64,000 nt of DNA from an uncultured Treponema sp. (GTDB lineage Bacteria; Spirochaetota; Spirochaetia; Treponematales; Treponemataceae), in assembly GCA_949300145.1 (NCBI GenBank), contig CASGDA010000002.1, positions 186,001 to 250,000 of the forward strand. The letters run 5' to 3'. A model generated the notes under the pieces. That model worked only from the letters and a program-made list of their open reading frames with translations. It searched no databases and was not told the DNA's origin. This document shows positions 55,574 to 63,706 of the stretch, in pieces (the first letter of the stretch is position 1; the number at the start of each line of letters is the position of its first letter). A program made the translations under genes and the position numbers.

Positions 55574-57418
55574 TCACCTGTCTGCGGGTTTTGGCCCGCG
55601 GCTGTAAGTCCTGGTTTTCCGGCGGGGAGGCTTTTCAGCATCCGGTCCGGGCTGTTCCCTGCCCTTTTCGGTGGAACGTTCTTTTCTGTTAAAACGCTTT
55701 TTTCCTTCTGCCTGGGTCTGAATGCCTGCGGAAGAATCCTTTATGTCAATATGCATATGAGGGACACGCCTGTTCCTCCGGGAAATATCAAGGGCTTCTT
55801 TCGCCGCCTCCGCAGGCAGTGTCGCGAGGGAAAAGCTGTCTGTGACCTCAATGGCGTCAACAAGTCTTTCAGGAATCTTCAACAGGCCGCGGAAAAACTG
55901 CGCTATTCCGCGTTTTGTCATCCCGTCACGGCGTCCGAGACTTACATACAGCCTGATATGGGCTTTATCGGTTCCCCGGTTTGATGAAACGGAACGAACC
56001 GCTGAATACTGTGAAGGAGAAAGACTGTCCCCGAACTGGATGGCCAAAACGGAGGACAATACCTCCACAGGATCCCTTCCTTCAACTATTTTCCGGGCGA
56101 AACCGTCAAACTGGTTTTGCAAATCAACGTCGCCTTTCCTTTTTGCCCCGGCATTTTCAGAAGAGGCATTATCCGGGGAACCGTCTTTATCTGCATGTTT
56201 CCGTGACAAAAGCTTCTCAAGTGAAAGAGACAGGGAATCTTCAAGCCGTTTCCTTTTTACGCCGAGAACTTCCTGAACGGAAGGTATTTTCATTTCTTTT
56301 AATTCCCCGCGGGCCTGCTTGCGGAAATATCCCAGACGTCTTTGTTCCTGCGGACGCACAAAGGTAACGGCTATTCCCCGGGCGCCGGCACGTCCTGTCC
56401 TTCCTATACGGTGTGTGTAGGTGGGGCCGTCAAACGGAAGCGCATAATTTATCACGTGGGACAAGCCCTCTATGTCGATGCCGCGGGCGGCTACGTCAGT
56501 GGCGACAAGAATACGCGTCTTTTTTTTCCGGAAACGGTCAAGAATCTTTTCACGCTGTATCTGGGCGATATCTCCGTGCAGCGCAGCGGCCTGGTAATGC
56601 CTCTCATCAAGTTCCTTGGCGACAGCTTCCGCATCGGCCTTTGTCTGGCAGAAAACAAGCCCGTAGAAATCAGGCGATGTATCTATAATCCTGACAAGGA
56701 CTTCTGTCTTATCATCCTCCCTGACCACACAGAAAAACTGTTCGGTTAATATGGGCTCTTCATCAGGAGTCTCTTCCTCAACAATTTCATATTCACCCAT
56801 GAAATCGGAGGCGATCGAAAGAATTTCTTTCGGCATGGTCGCCGAAAACATGAGAACCCGGGCTTCAGGATTAGACTGCCCGAAGATAGCCTCAATATCC
56901 TCGATAAACCCCATATTCAGCATTTCATCAGCTTCATCAAGGATAAAGTACTCAATATGGGAAATATCAAGGGATTTCCTCTCCAAATGGTCAATGACAC
57001 GCCCCGGAGTCCCGACAACAATCTCACAGCCGGATTTCAAGGCCCGCAGCTGGCTGACAATCGAGGCGCCTCCGTACACAACTGTAGTACGTGGGAATTT
57101 TCCTGTACGGAAAGAATCTATTTCAGCGGCGACCTGGATTGCAAGCTCCCTGGTCGGAACAAGAACAAGTGCCCTTGGGGAAGAGCTTTCCACACTTAAT
57201 TCCTGGACGAGAGGAAGGGCGAAGGCCGCGGTTTTCCCCGTACCGGTTCTTGCCTTGGCTATGACGTTCGCATCCCCATTCAAAAGGCGGGGGATGGCAA
57301 GCACCTGGATTGGAGTAGGAGCGGTGAACCCTTTGGCTTCCACCGCTTTGAGGACCGTCTCATCGAGGCCTAATTCTGCGAATAAAAAACTACCTGTATC
57401 TTCATTTTCCGGATTCAT
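55574..57418 (-). CDS. DEAD-box ATP-dependent RNA helicase (DeaD/DbpA type)
   Basis: 614-residue RNA helicase. All DEAD-box motifs are visible: Q motif (FTAPTPIQVLAIP), ARTGTGKTAAF, PTRELAIQ, TPGRVIDH, LDEADEML, FSATMP, and in the second domain ATDVAARGIDIEGL and HRIGRTGRAGARG. Residues about 480-560 form a DbpA-type RNA-binding domain (HIRLYVSLGRRDGMTKRGI), and the last 60 residues are a basic tail. It likely acts in ribosome assembly or cold adaptation. No Shine-Dalgarno is obvious. It converges with metF, 44 nt apart. Confidence 0.93.
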   Translation of the reverse strand: MNPENEDTGSFLFAELGLDETVLKAVEAKGFTAPTPIQVLAIPRLLNGDANVIAKARTGTGKTAAFALPLVQELSVESSSPRALVLVPTRELAIQVAAEIDSFRTGKFPRTTVVYGGASIVSQLRALKSGCEIVVGTPGRVIDHLERKSLDISHIEYFILDEADEMLNMGFIEDIEAIFGQSNPEARVLMFSATMPKEILSIASDFMGEYEIVEEETPDEEPILTEQFFCVVREDDKTEVLVRIIDTSPDFYGLVFCQTKADAEAVAKELDERHYQAAALHGDIAQIQREKILDRFRKKKTRILVATDVAARGIDIEGLSHVINYALPFDGPTYTHRIGRTGRAGARGIAVTFVRPQEQRRLGYFRKQARGELKEMKIPSVQEVLGVKRKRLEDSLSLSLEKLLSRKHADKDGSPDNASSENAGAKRKGDVDLQNQFDGFARKIVEGRDPVEVLSSVLAIQFGDSLSPSQYSAVRSVSSNRGTDKAHIRLYVSLGRRDGMTKRGIAQFFRGLLKIPERLVDAIEVTDSFSLATLPAEAAKEALDISRRNRRVPHMHIDIKDSSAGIQTQAEGKKRFNRKERSTEKGREQPGPDAEKPPRRKTRTYSRGPKPADR

Positions 57419-57495
57419 TCCGACAGTATACCGAAGAAGGAAGTTTGTGCATAGAGAGGCGGAAGGCTTTCAAAGCGGCAGCGGAAAACGGCAGA

Positions 57496-58968
57496 CTATT
57501 TGAAGCGCCACCTGCCGTTTTCCAGAACCATACCGTAATCCCTTTCAAGGAGGCTGCACAACCCCCTGTGCAAATCCGCTGAAAGGGCATAAAGCGGATC
57601 AGAGGAAGTCTCCTTCCCCTGAAAAAACATATCAGGAAGGCTGGTGAGAAGATTTTCCAGAATCATTTTGGAGGCGATAAACCTCTTTTTTTTCTCCACC
57701 GCAAAAAACATGGGATTATCCAGCAAACCGATTATTTCCCATGTAAGCTGCTCAACCTGGGAATATTTCCCCGCATCCTTATCCTGATCGGTTATCCTGA
57801 GCGGAAGTTTGTAGGGAATTTCATCAAGAACGGGAATAAGTTTTTCCAAATCAAAAAGACCGATGGCGCAATTAAAAAGAAGTTTGAATCCCTGTCTTTC
57901 AAAATCCTGCATTTCCTCCGCGGAGACGGCGGGCCCTATATCCGCACAGGTAAGCTTCCCTGATTCCGTTGTGACAATGAGCCCGCCCTTCACATCCATG
58001 GGTGTACGGAAGGATGTCTCAAAGGCGGCGTCCTTGCCGGACAAGGCAAAAACCGCCAGGGAAACGGGATCCACCGTATAACCCAGGTTATCAATATTAC
58101 CGAGCCATATATAGCGGATTCCAGCCTCATACAGCTTTTTATAAATCGGAGCCAGTATGGAAAAATTCTGCCCGTGCCCGCCGGGAAAAGCAAGCCCTGT
58201 GTCCGGTTTACCGTAAGCCCGGTCAAAAATACGCCGCGGGGTTCCCAAGCTTGAATGAGTCAAAGCCGCCATCATAGTCTGGGTTTCGGTATACATCTCC
58301 ACGGACGGACAGTCCAGTTTTTTCGACAGAGGAAGAAGCTCTTCAGACACCACATATTCAGAAACAGCCTTTTCAACTTCAGCGTCAGTATGGACACTTG
58401 TCATCTGAAATGAAGGTAAAATCACAGGAGGAAGCTTCCCGAATTCATCGTAATAACGCCGCTTTCTTTCAAGAAGCATTCTCATCTTCAGAAGAAGGAA
58501 ACTGTAACCGGGGGAAGCGTCAGGATTAAAATAAGCGGCTGTCGTTCCCTTCGGTTTTCCCTTGTAGGATTCAACGATGCCGGCAAAACGGGACTGGTAA
58601 AAATCAAAAACATCCGGGCAGAGGGTCCTGTTTTTTTTCATGTCAACATAACTTGAAGCTGAGCCGCCGTTAAGAATACCGAAAGCCGCCCTTGGATACA
58701 AAGCGGTGCCGATTTTCCTTAACCCGGATTCATCAAAAAAACAAAACCCATTATCCCTTCCTTTACAGACGGAATCAACAGTGAAAGGAATGTTCCATTC
58801 GCCGAATTTCTCCGAAACAAATTTTTCTTCCGCTTTGAATCCGGTCAGGACCGCCCTGTTGATTATGTCGGGCCGGTCGATGGAAGGAACGCCGGTTATT
58901 TTCTCGGAATTTTTATTTTCAAATTTGCCGTTATTTAAATCCGCAAGAAAATCAAGCATTGCGTCCAT
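57496..58968 (-). CDS. UTP-sugar-1-phosphate uridylyltransferase-like protein (UDPGP family)
   Basis: 490-residue protein of the eukaryote-type UDP-glucose/UDP-GlcNAc pyrophosphorylase superfamily. The nucleotide loop appears as FGILNGGSASSY; FPGGHGQNF and IRYIWLGNIDNLGYTVDP match the sugar and uracil sites, with the catalytic aspartate probably in GNIDN. It would make a UDP-sugar for envelope glycans. The ATG at 58968 has GAAGG seven bases upstream. The frame stays open further upstream, and a CTG at 59025 with GGAG at 7-nt spacing would add 19 residues that look coding (LDSGLSAKLIGQLSKEGVD). Which start is used is open. Confidence 0.78.
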   Translation of the reverse strand: MDAMLDFLADLNNGKFENKNSEKITGVPSIDRPDIINRAVLTGFKAEEKFVSEKFGEWNIPFTVDSVCKGRDNGFCFFDESGLRKIGTALYPRAAFGILNGGSASSYVDMKKNRTLCPDVFDFYQSRFAGIVESYKGKPKGTTAAYFNPDASPGYSFLLLKMRMLLERKRRYYDEFGKLPPVILPSFQMTSVHTDAEVEKAVSEYVVSEELLPLSKKLDCPSVEMYTETQTMMAALTHSSLGTPRRIFDRAYGKPDTGLAFPGGHGQNFSILAPIYKKLYEAGIRYIWLGNIDNLGYTVDPVSLAVFALSGKDAAFETSFRTPMDVKGGLIVTTESGKLTCADIGPAVSAEEMQDFERQGFKLLFNCAIGLFDLEKLIPVLDEIPYKLPLRITDQDKDAGKYSQVEQLTWEIIGLLDNPMFFAVEKKKRFIASKMILENLLTSLPDMFFQGKETSSDPLYALSADLHRGLCSLLERDYGMVLENGRWRFK

Positions 58969-59153
58969 ATCGACGCCTTCTTTTGAGAGCTGCCCGATTA
59001 ATTTAGCAGAAAGTCCAGAATCCAGAATAAAACTCCATTGTTAAAAATAAGTTAGAATGAATTCTACCGCATTTTCAAGAATAGTCAACACAAAAGAATA
59101 AAAGACAGCCACGGATTGTTTTTTCCGGTATAAAAAGACATGAGGTAAATGAA

Positions 59154-60770
59154 ATGGAAATATTAGGCTTCGCGCAATTCGGTTATGAAGGTGAAATCGT
59201 CAAGGTCGAGACTGATTTACGGCGGGGGATACCGGCCACTGATATTGTGGGTCTGCCGGACGGAGCGGTGAAAGAAGCGAGGGAAAGGGTCAGGGCCGCC
59301 ATACGCAATTCAAACCTGAATTTCCCGAAAGAGCGTATTCTCATAAATCTAAGTCCCGCCAATTTGAAAAAGGAAGGCAGCGCCTTTGACCTGGCCATAG
59401 CCCTTTCCCTCTTAACCGCGGCGGAAGGACTGGACAAAGACCGTGAAATCCCTCCGGTCATGGTTCTTGGAGAGCTGGAACTTTCAGGTTCGGTACGAAA
59501 GGTCCGTGGAATATCAGCGGCGATGGCCAGGGCCATTGAAAAAGGGATTTATACGTTTATACTTCCTGACGGAAACCTGCAGGAAAGCAATATTTTCCCG
59601 GAAGTTGAAATCCATCCTGTGAGCACACTGGAAAAAGCGTATAAAATTCTTAAAGAGCATATAACCCTTAAATCCGGCGGAAACTCATATGTAAAGAATT
59701 TTTATCCTGTGACAAACAAAACCCGGGAATATAAAATCTCCTGGCGTGAAAACAACGAGGATACGGTAAACTTTTGTGATATATCCGGACAGGATAAACT
59801 GATCCGCGCCCTGCAAATCGCCGCCGCCGGAGGACACCATATAATCGTTTACGGCCCGCCGGGATGCGGTAAAACCATGTCCCTCCGGTGCTTCCCGTCC
59901 CTGGTTCCCGAACTGGACGGCGAAACGGCATCAACACTCACGCGCATTTACAGCATAGCGGGGATAACGGATAAAAACCCGCAGGAAGCCCCATTCAGAA
60001 CACCGCACCAGAACTGCACGCTGGAGGGAATGGCCGGAGGCGGGAAAAACTGTATGCCAGGGGAGATTTCACTGGCACACGGAGGGGTCCTGTTTCTGGA
60101 TGAAATCCCTTTATTCAGAACCAATGTTCTGCAGGCGCTGCGGGCTCCCCTGGAGTCAGGGATGATAACACTGAGCAGGGCTGGAAGACAGACAACCTTT
60201 CCGGCCAGATTCCAGCTTTCAGCCGCAATGAATCCCTGCCCGTGCGGAAAATTCGGTGTACCGGGAAAAATCTGCACCTGTACCCCGGCGATGGTGGAAA
60301 AATATTGGCAGCAGCTTACGGAACCCCTCCTTGACAGGATGGATTTACGGGTGGAAGCCTCGATTCCGGTTTTAACATACAACGGGGAAACTCCATCTGA
60401 AAAGGCTTCAAAAAATACAGGCGGTAAAACAAATCTGGAAAAACTGCGTCAACCGGTGGCGGAAGCAAGAATCCGGCAATGGACAAGAAACAAAAAGGCG
60501 GAAAGGAATTACACCGGACCTGACTGGCTTAACGCCTACCTGACGCCGGCTGAAATATCCTCCCAGTGCGGCATGAACGACAATACGGAGAAATTCCTCC
60601 GGTATGCAGCGGAAAAAAACAAGCTTTCCGGGAGAAGCGTCCACAGCCTTATAAAGACGGCGAGAACAATCGCGGATATGGAAGGTTCCGGGGATGTAGC
60701 AGATGTGCATCTGGAAGAAGCCTTGTTTTTCAGGACATGGGCGCCTTCCGTTCCGGATTTCCTCTCTTAA
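59154..60770 (+). CDS. YifB/ComM family Mg-chelatase-like AAA+ ATPase
   Basis: 538-residue AAA+ protein. The N-terminal Lon-protease-like fold (GYEGEIVKVETDLRRGIP, IVGLPDGAVKEARERVRAA, NLSPANLKKEGSAFDLAIA) is followed by the ATPase core: GPPGCGKTMSLRC, GVLFLDEIPLF, and AAMNPCPCGKFG with zinc-binding cysteines continuing to CTCTP. It ends with the usual helical bundle (NKLSGRSVHSLIKTARTIADM). ComM is a hexameric helicase that speeds branch migration in natural transformation. It starts behind GAGG and overlaps the convergent PHP gene by 4 nt. A ComFB-domain gene also lies in this window, although that alone does not show competence. Confidence 0.94.
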   Translation: MEILGFAQFGYEGEIVKVETDLRRGIPATDIVGLPDGAVKEARERVRAAIRNSNLNFPKERILINLSPANLKKEGSAFDLAIALSLLTAAEGLDKDREIPPVMVLGELELSGSVRKVRGISAAMARAIEKGIYTFILPDGNLQESNIFPEVEIHPVSTLEKAYKILKEHITLKSGGNSYVKNFYPVTNKTREYKISWRENNEDTVNFCDISGQDKLIRALQIAAAGGHHIIVYGPPGCGKTMSLRCFPSLVPELDGETASTLTRIYSIAGITDKNPQEAPFRTPHQNCTLEGMAGGGKNCMPGEISLAHGGVLFLDEIPLFRTNVLQALRAPLESGMITLSRAGRQTTFPARFQLSAAMNPCPCGKFGVPGKICTCTPAMVEKYWQQLTEPLLDRMDLRVEASIPVLTYNGETPSEKASKNTGGKTNLEKLRQPVAEARIRQWTRNKKAERNYTGPDWLNAYLTPAEISSQCGMNDNTEKFLRYAAEKNKLSGRSVHSLIKTARTIADMEGSGDVADVHLEEALFFRTWAPSVPDFLS

Positions 60771-61636
60771 AATTGAAAATCCGCGCCGGAATTTTCAAGG
60801 AGAGGTTCAAGTCCTTCAAAGAAGAATCCGTCCTCTATTTTTTTCCCCCCGGCGGTGATTCCAAGCTTTCTGTCAGGCCTGGCAGCTCCGTGGAAATCGC
60901 TGCCCGCGGTGACAAACATTCCCAGTTGTCCGGCAAGTTTTTCCAATCTAACGCAGTCTGAAACCCTTGCCCCGGGATGCCAGGCTTCCAGCCCCTGGAC
61001 GCCGGAATCACGGATGCACGCGAGGGTCTGCTCCATTTTTCCCCATGAAACATAGAGTGAAAGGGGATGGGCCAGAACCGGAATACCTCCCGCCTGTTTT
61101 ACTGCTGAAACAGCTTCCTCCAGGGACAGATTCCGGCGCCCGACATAACATGGCTTATTCACCGCCAGATATCTGGAAAAAGCCTGCTCGATATTTTTCA
61201 CGACACCGGTTTCCACCAGATATCTGGCAAAATGGGGCCGGCCGATTATACCGTTTTTGCCCGAAAGTTTTTTCACCGCATCCATATCGATTTTTATGCC
61301 GTTATCACGGAAAAGGGAAATTATTTTATCATTACGCTGAATCCGTTCCTCCGCTGCCCCGGCAAGAACAGAACACAGGAAATCATTGTCCGGTGAAATC
61401 CCGTAGCCCAAAAGATGGAATTCCCCGGAAGGTTTCCACTGGACGGCCAGTTCCACCCCGGGAACAAACCTCAGCCCCGTGCCGGAACAAGCCTGAGCGG
61501 CCTCTTTAATTCCGTCCACACTGTCATGATCGGTCAACGCCCAGACAGAAAGCCCTTTTTCCAAGGCCATGAGGGCAAGCTCTGAAGGACTGGAAGAACC
61601 GTCCGAAACTGTCGAATGAGTATGCAAATCTATCAT
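60767..61636 (-). CDS. PHP-domain phosphoesterase (RNase AM/YciV-like)
   Basis: 289-residue PHP-family protein. Metal-binding motifs: DLHTHSTVSDGSSSPSEL at the N-terminus, LTDHDSVDGI, PGVELAVQW, GIIGRPHFARYLVE, PVLAHPLSLY and AGSDFHGAARP. The set matches YciV/TrpH, which is a 5'-3' exoribonuclease and nucleoside-3',5'-bisphosphatase (RNase AM) in E. coli. Length is normal. The ATG has no clear Shine-Dalgarno. It is tail to tail with the YifB gene and back to back with the cyclic-nucleotide-binding genes. Confidence 0.9.
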   Translation of the reverse strand: MIDLHTHSTVSDGSSSPSELALMALEKGLSVWALTDHDSVDGIKEAAQACSGTGLRFVPGVELAVQWKPSGEFHLLGYGISPDNDFLCSVLAGAAEERIQRNDKIISLFRDNGIKIDMDAVKKLSGKNGIIGRPHFARYLVETGVVKNIEQAFSRYLAVNKPCYVGRRNLSLEEAVSAVKQAGGIPVLAHPLSLYVSWGKMEQTLACIRDSGVQGLEAWHPGARVSDCVRLEKLAGQLGMFVTAGSDFHGAARPDRKLGITAGGKKIEDGFFFEGLEPLLENSGADFQF

Positions 61637-61661
61637 TATTACTTTCAGGATACCAAAAAAA

Positions 61662-61691
61662 TAGACTAAAAACTATATTTTATGTTATACT
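61662..61691 (+). promoter_or_regulatory. Promoter of cNMP-binding protein pair
   Basis: TAGACT (61662-61667), 18-nt spacer, TATACT (61686-61691). It lies over the upstream in-frame ATG at 61682, which rules that start out. Confidence 0.62.
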
Positions 61692-61711
61692 ACATTGAAA
61701 AAGAGGAGAAG

Positions 61712-62647
61712 ATGCCGAAAGCCATACAATACAAATCGAATTCCGTAATTTATTTTGCAGGCGATTCTGATTACAGGGTTTTTCTGCTGCAAAAAGGAAA
61801 ACTCGTGCTCTCAGCCATTGATATTGAAACCGGGATGCAAATCAACGAATACATCCGTGAGGGGGAATTTTTCGGTGTAAAATCAGCCTTGGGGAAATTT
61901 CCCAGGGAAGAAAGCGTTATGGTTGTGGCGGATTCTGTCTGTCTGGCTTTTTCCACAGCGGAATTTGAGCTTTTCGCACAAAACAACACCCGCATTGTAA
62001 TGAAAATGCTGAAGGTTTTCTCTAACCAACTGCGCCATATACACCATCAGATTGAATCCATTCTGAAAAGCGAAGAACAAACCAATCCTGACGACGGGAT
62101 GTATTCCGTGGCCCTCGCCTTCTGTAACTCCCAGGATTTCGGGCCTGCGGCTGAAGTCGCGATGCGTTACCTGCAGCTCTTCCCGTCCGGGAAACATATA
62201 TCGGAAATGAAGCAGCTGGTGCAAAAAGGCCTTGTACACCAGGACAAAAACAACGGTGTCTCCGAAAACGGCATTATGACGCAGCCTAAAAATGAAACGG
62301 AAGCAAAACCGGAAGAAATATACAGTATGGCTGAAAAATTTGAAGAACAGGGAAAACTGGACGAGGCTTTACGACAATACCAGGCTGTTATCAGTAATGC
62401 GGACGAAACATTAAAACGAAAAGCTTATCTGAAAGCTATCCGGTGCCTTTACAAAACCGAAAATTACAACAGGGGAATCCAGACGGGGACTAATTTCATA
62501 AGTTCCTTCCCGTCTTCCCCGGAGATACCCTTTGTGCTTGTGGAAATGGGAAACTGCTATAAAAAATTAAACCAGATGAATAAAGCGGAAGCCTTTTATG
62601 CGAAAGCGGCCGCAATGAATCCACAGGCTATCCCAGGAGGCAACTGA
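61712..62647 (+). CDS. Cyclic-nucleotide-binding domain protein with TPR repeats
   Basis: 311-residue protein. Residues 1-110 form a cNMP-binding beta roll (VIYFAGDSDYRVFLLQKGKL, NEYIREGEFFGVKSALGKF, SVMVVADSVCLAFSTAEF), but the phosphate-binding cassette with its arginine is only partly kept (FPREESVM). The rest is helical, with TPR repeats (EEIYSMAEKFEEQGKLDEA, RKAYLKAIRCLYKTENYN, MGNCYKKLNQMNKAEAFY). No DNA-binding domain is seen. The start is ATG 61712 with AGAGGAG; upstream bases belong to the promoter. The stop overlaps the next gene start (TGATG), so the two proteins are probably made in equal amounts and may interact. Confidence 0.85.
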   Translation: MPKAIQYKSNSVIYFAGDSDYRVFLLQKGKLVLSAIDIETGMQINEYIREGEFFGVKSALGKFPREESVMVVADSVCLAFSTAEFELFAQNNTRIVMKMLKVFSNQLRHIHHQIESILKSEEQTNPDDGMYSVALAFCNSQDFGPAAEVAMRYLQLFPSGKHISEMKQLVQKGLVHQDKNNGVSENGIMTQPKNETEAKPEEIYSMAEKFEEQGKLDEALRQYQAVISNADETLKRKAYLKAIRCLYKTENYNRGIQTGTNFISSFPSSPEIPFVLVEMGNCYKKLNQMNKAEAFYAKAAAMNPQAIPGGN

Positions 62648-63300
62648 TGCCGGATGTATTTGCAGCCTTTTCACGTTTTGCCAAGAATTTTCCAAAAGGA
62701 ACCGTTATTTTCTCCGAATTTGAACCGGGGGAATCCTTTTACCTGATACAATCCGGACGGGTTCAGCTGTTGAAGACCGTAAACGGGTTCCAAAAGAATC
62801 TTGACATTCTCATGCCCTCCGAAATATTCGGGGAAATGGCCATCCTTGAGAATTCGCCCCGGTCCGCAACGGCTGTCGCTTATGATGATGTAAAGGCCCT
62901 GGAATTCAACAGGGCGAATTTTGAAATACTCATGACGGGGAACCCGGCGATTGCAATAAAACTTTTGAAAACCTTTGTAAAGCGTATTTATGCGCAAAAA
63001 CGCAGGTTTATGATACTTACCATACCGGAAAAAACAGCCCGTGTAGGCGATGTATTCCTGATGCTTGATGAAACCCAGTCAAACATCGACCGTTCCACAG
63101 AAAGCAGAACCTTCACAACAACAATAGAAGAAGTGGCCCGGTGGGCGGGACTCCCTGTCGAAGAAACAGAGGACGGTCTTACAAAACTTGCAGACCTTGG
63201 GCGGATAGAGATTTACACCGACAGAATCGTAGTCAAGAACATAACTGATATGAACCGTTTTGTAAGCTCAAAGAGAGGCAAAGGCCTTGAAAAAAGGTGA
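62647..63300 (+). CDS. Crp/Fnr-family regulator
   Basis: 217-residue protein. The cNMP-binding roll is complete (FPKGTVIFSEFEPGESFYLI, ILMPSEIFGEMAILENSPR with the cassette SPRSATAVAYDD), followed by a dimer helix (NPAIAIKLLKTFVKRIY). The C-terminal 70 residues look like a divergent winged helix (TTTIEEVARWAGLPVEET, LTKLADLGRIEIYTDRIVV). An E-x-x-R recognition helix typical of CRP is not clear, so the DNA target and ligand are open. It overlaps the upstream TPR/cNMP gene by one base. No cysteine set for an Fe-S cluster like that of Fnr is present. Confidence 0.88.
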   Translation: MPDVFAAFSRFAKNFPKGTVIFSEFEPGESFYLIQSGRVQLLKTVNGFQKNLDILMPSEIFGEMAILENSPRSATAVAYDDVKALEFNRANFEILMTGNPAIAIKLLKTFVKRIYAQKRRFMILTIPEKTARVGDVFLMLDETQSNIDRSTESRTFTTTIEEVARWAGLPVEETEDGLTKLADLGRIEIYTDRIVVKNITDMNRFVSSKRGKGLEKR

Positions 63301-63348
63301 TTTCCGGTACAAATGGCCACAGACGGAAAATTCACCGCGCCGCAACCC

Positions 63349-63378
63349 TTGACTTGAAAGGCTTTTTTTTGTTAGGAT
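63349..63378 (+). promoter_or_regulatory. Promoter of tRNA-Thr
   Basis: TTGACT (63349-63354) followed after 18 nt by TAGGAT (63373-63378), 15 nt before the tRNA. Confidence 0.6.
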
Positions 63379-63393
63379 TCCAGCGTTAATCTT

Positions 63394-63466
63394 GCCAACT
63401 TAGCTCACCCGGCAGAGCGGCGCTCTCGTAAGGCGCAGGTACTCGGTTCAAGTCCGAGAGTTGGCT
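63394..63466 (+). tRNA. tRNA-Thr (CGU)
   Basis: 73-nt cloverleaf. Acceptor GCCAACT pairs with AGTTGGC; the anticodon loop CTCGTAA gives CGT; the T-arm is CTCGGTTCAAGTCCGAG. CCA is not encoded. Confidence 0.95.
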
Positions 63467-63580
63467 GTCCCTTTTATAACTGACCTCCTCTTTCATTCCG
63501 GAATCTTTCCAACCGGTCTTTATTCTAATCCTTAAATTTTTACCGTTTTTCCCGGTATTTAAGTATTATTCGCCGTTTTA

Positions 63581-63635
63581 CAGGATTTATTAATTTTCAT
63601 TTTCATTACATAAAAAAATGGTTAATTTAATCCTG
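63581..63635. repeat. Imperfect inverted repeat upstream of lacI-type gene
   Basis: CAGGATTTATTAA (63581-63593) and TTAATTTAATCCTG (63622-63635) are near-complementary arms about 28 nt apart in an AT-rich gap of 240 nt between tRNA-Thr and the regulator gene. The remainder of the gap shows a short hairpin TACCG/CGGTA (63541-63557) and no gene. Confidence 0.45.
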
Positions 63636-63671
63636 AAATAAAGTTTTTTTTATCATTTTACAAATTAAAAG

Positions 63672-63699
63672 TTGTGTTTTTTGTTTTCTATTGTATAAT
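63672..63699 (+). promoter_or_regulatory. Promoter of LacI-type gene, predicted leaderless
   Basis: TTGTGT (63672-63677), 16-nt spacer, consensus TATAAT (63694-63699); the ATG at 63707 follows after seven bases. No Shine-Dalgarno is seen. Confidence 0.68.
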
Positions 63700-63706
63700 T
63701 ATATAT

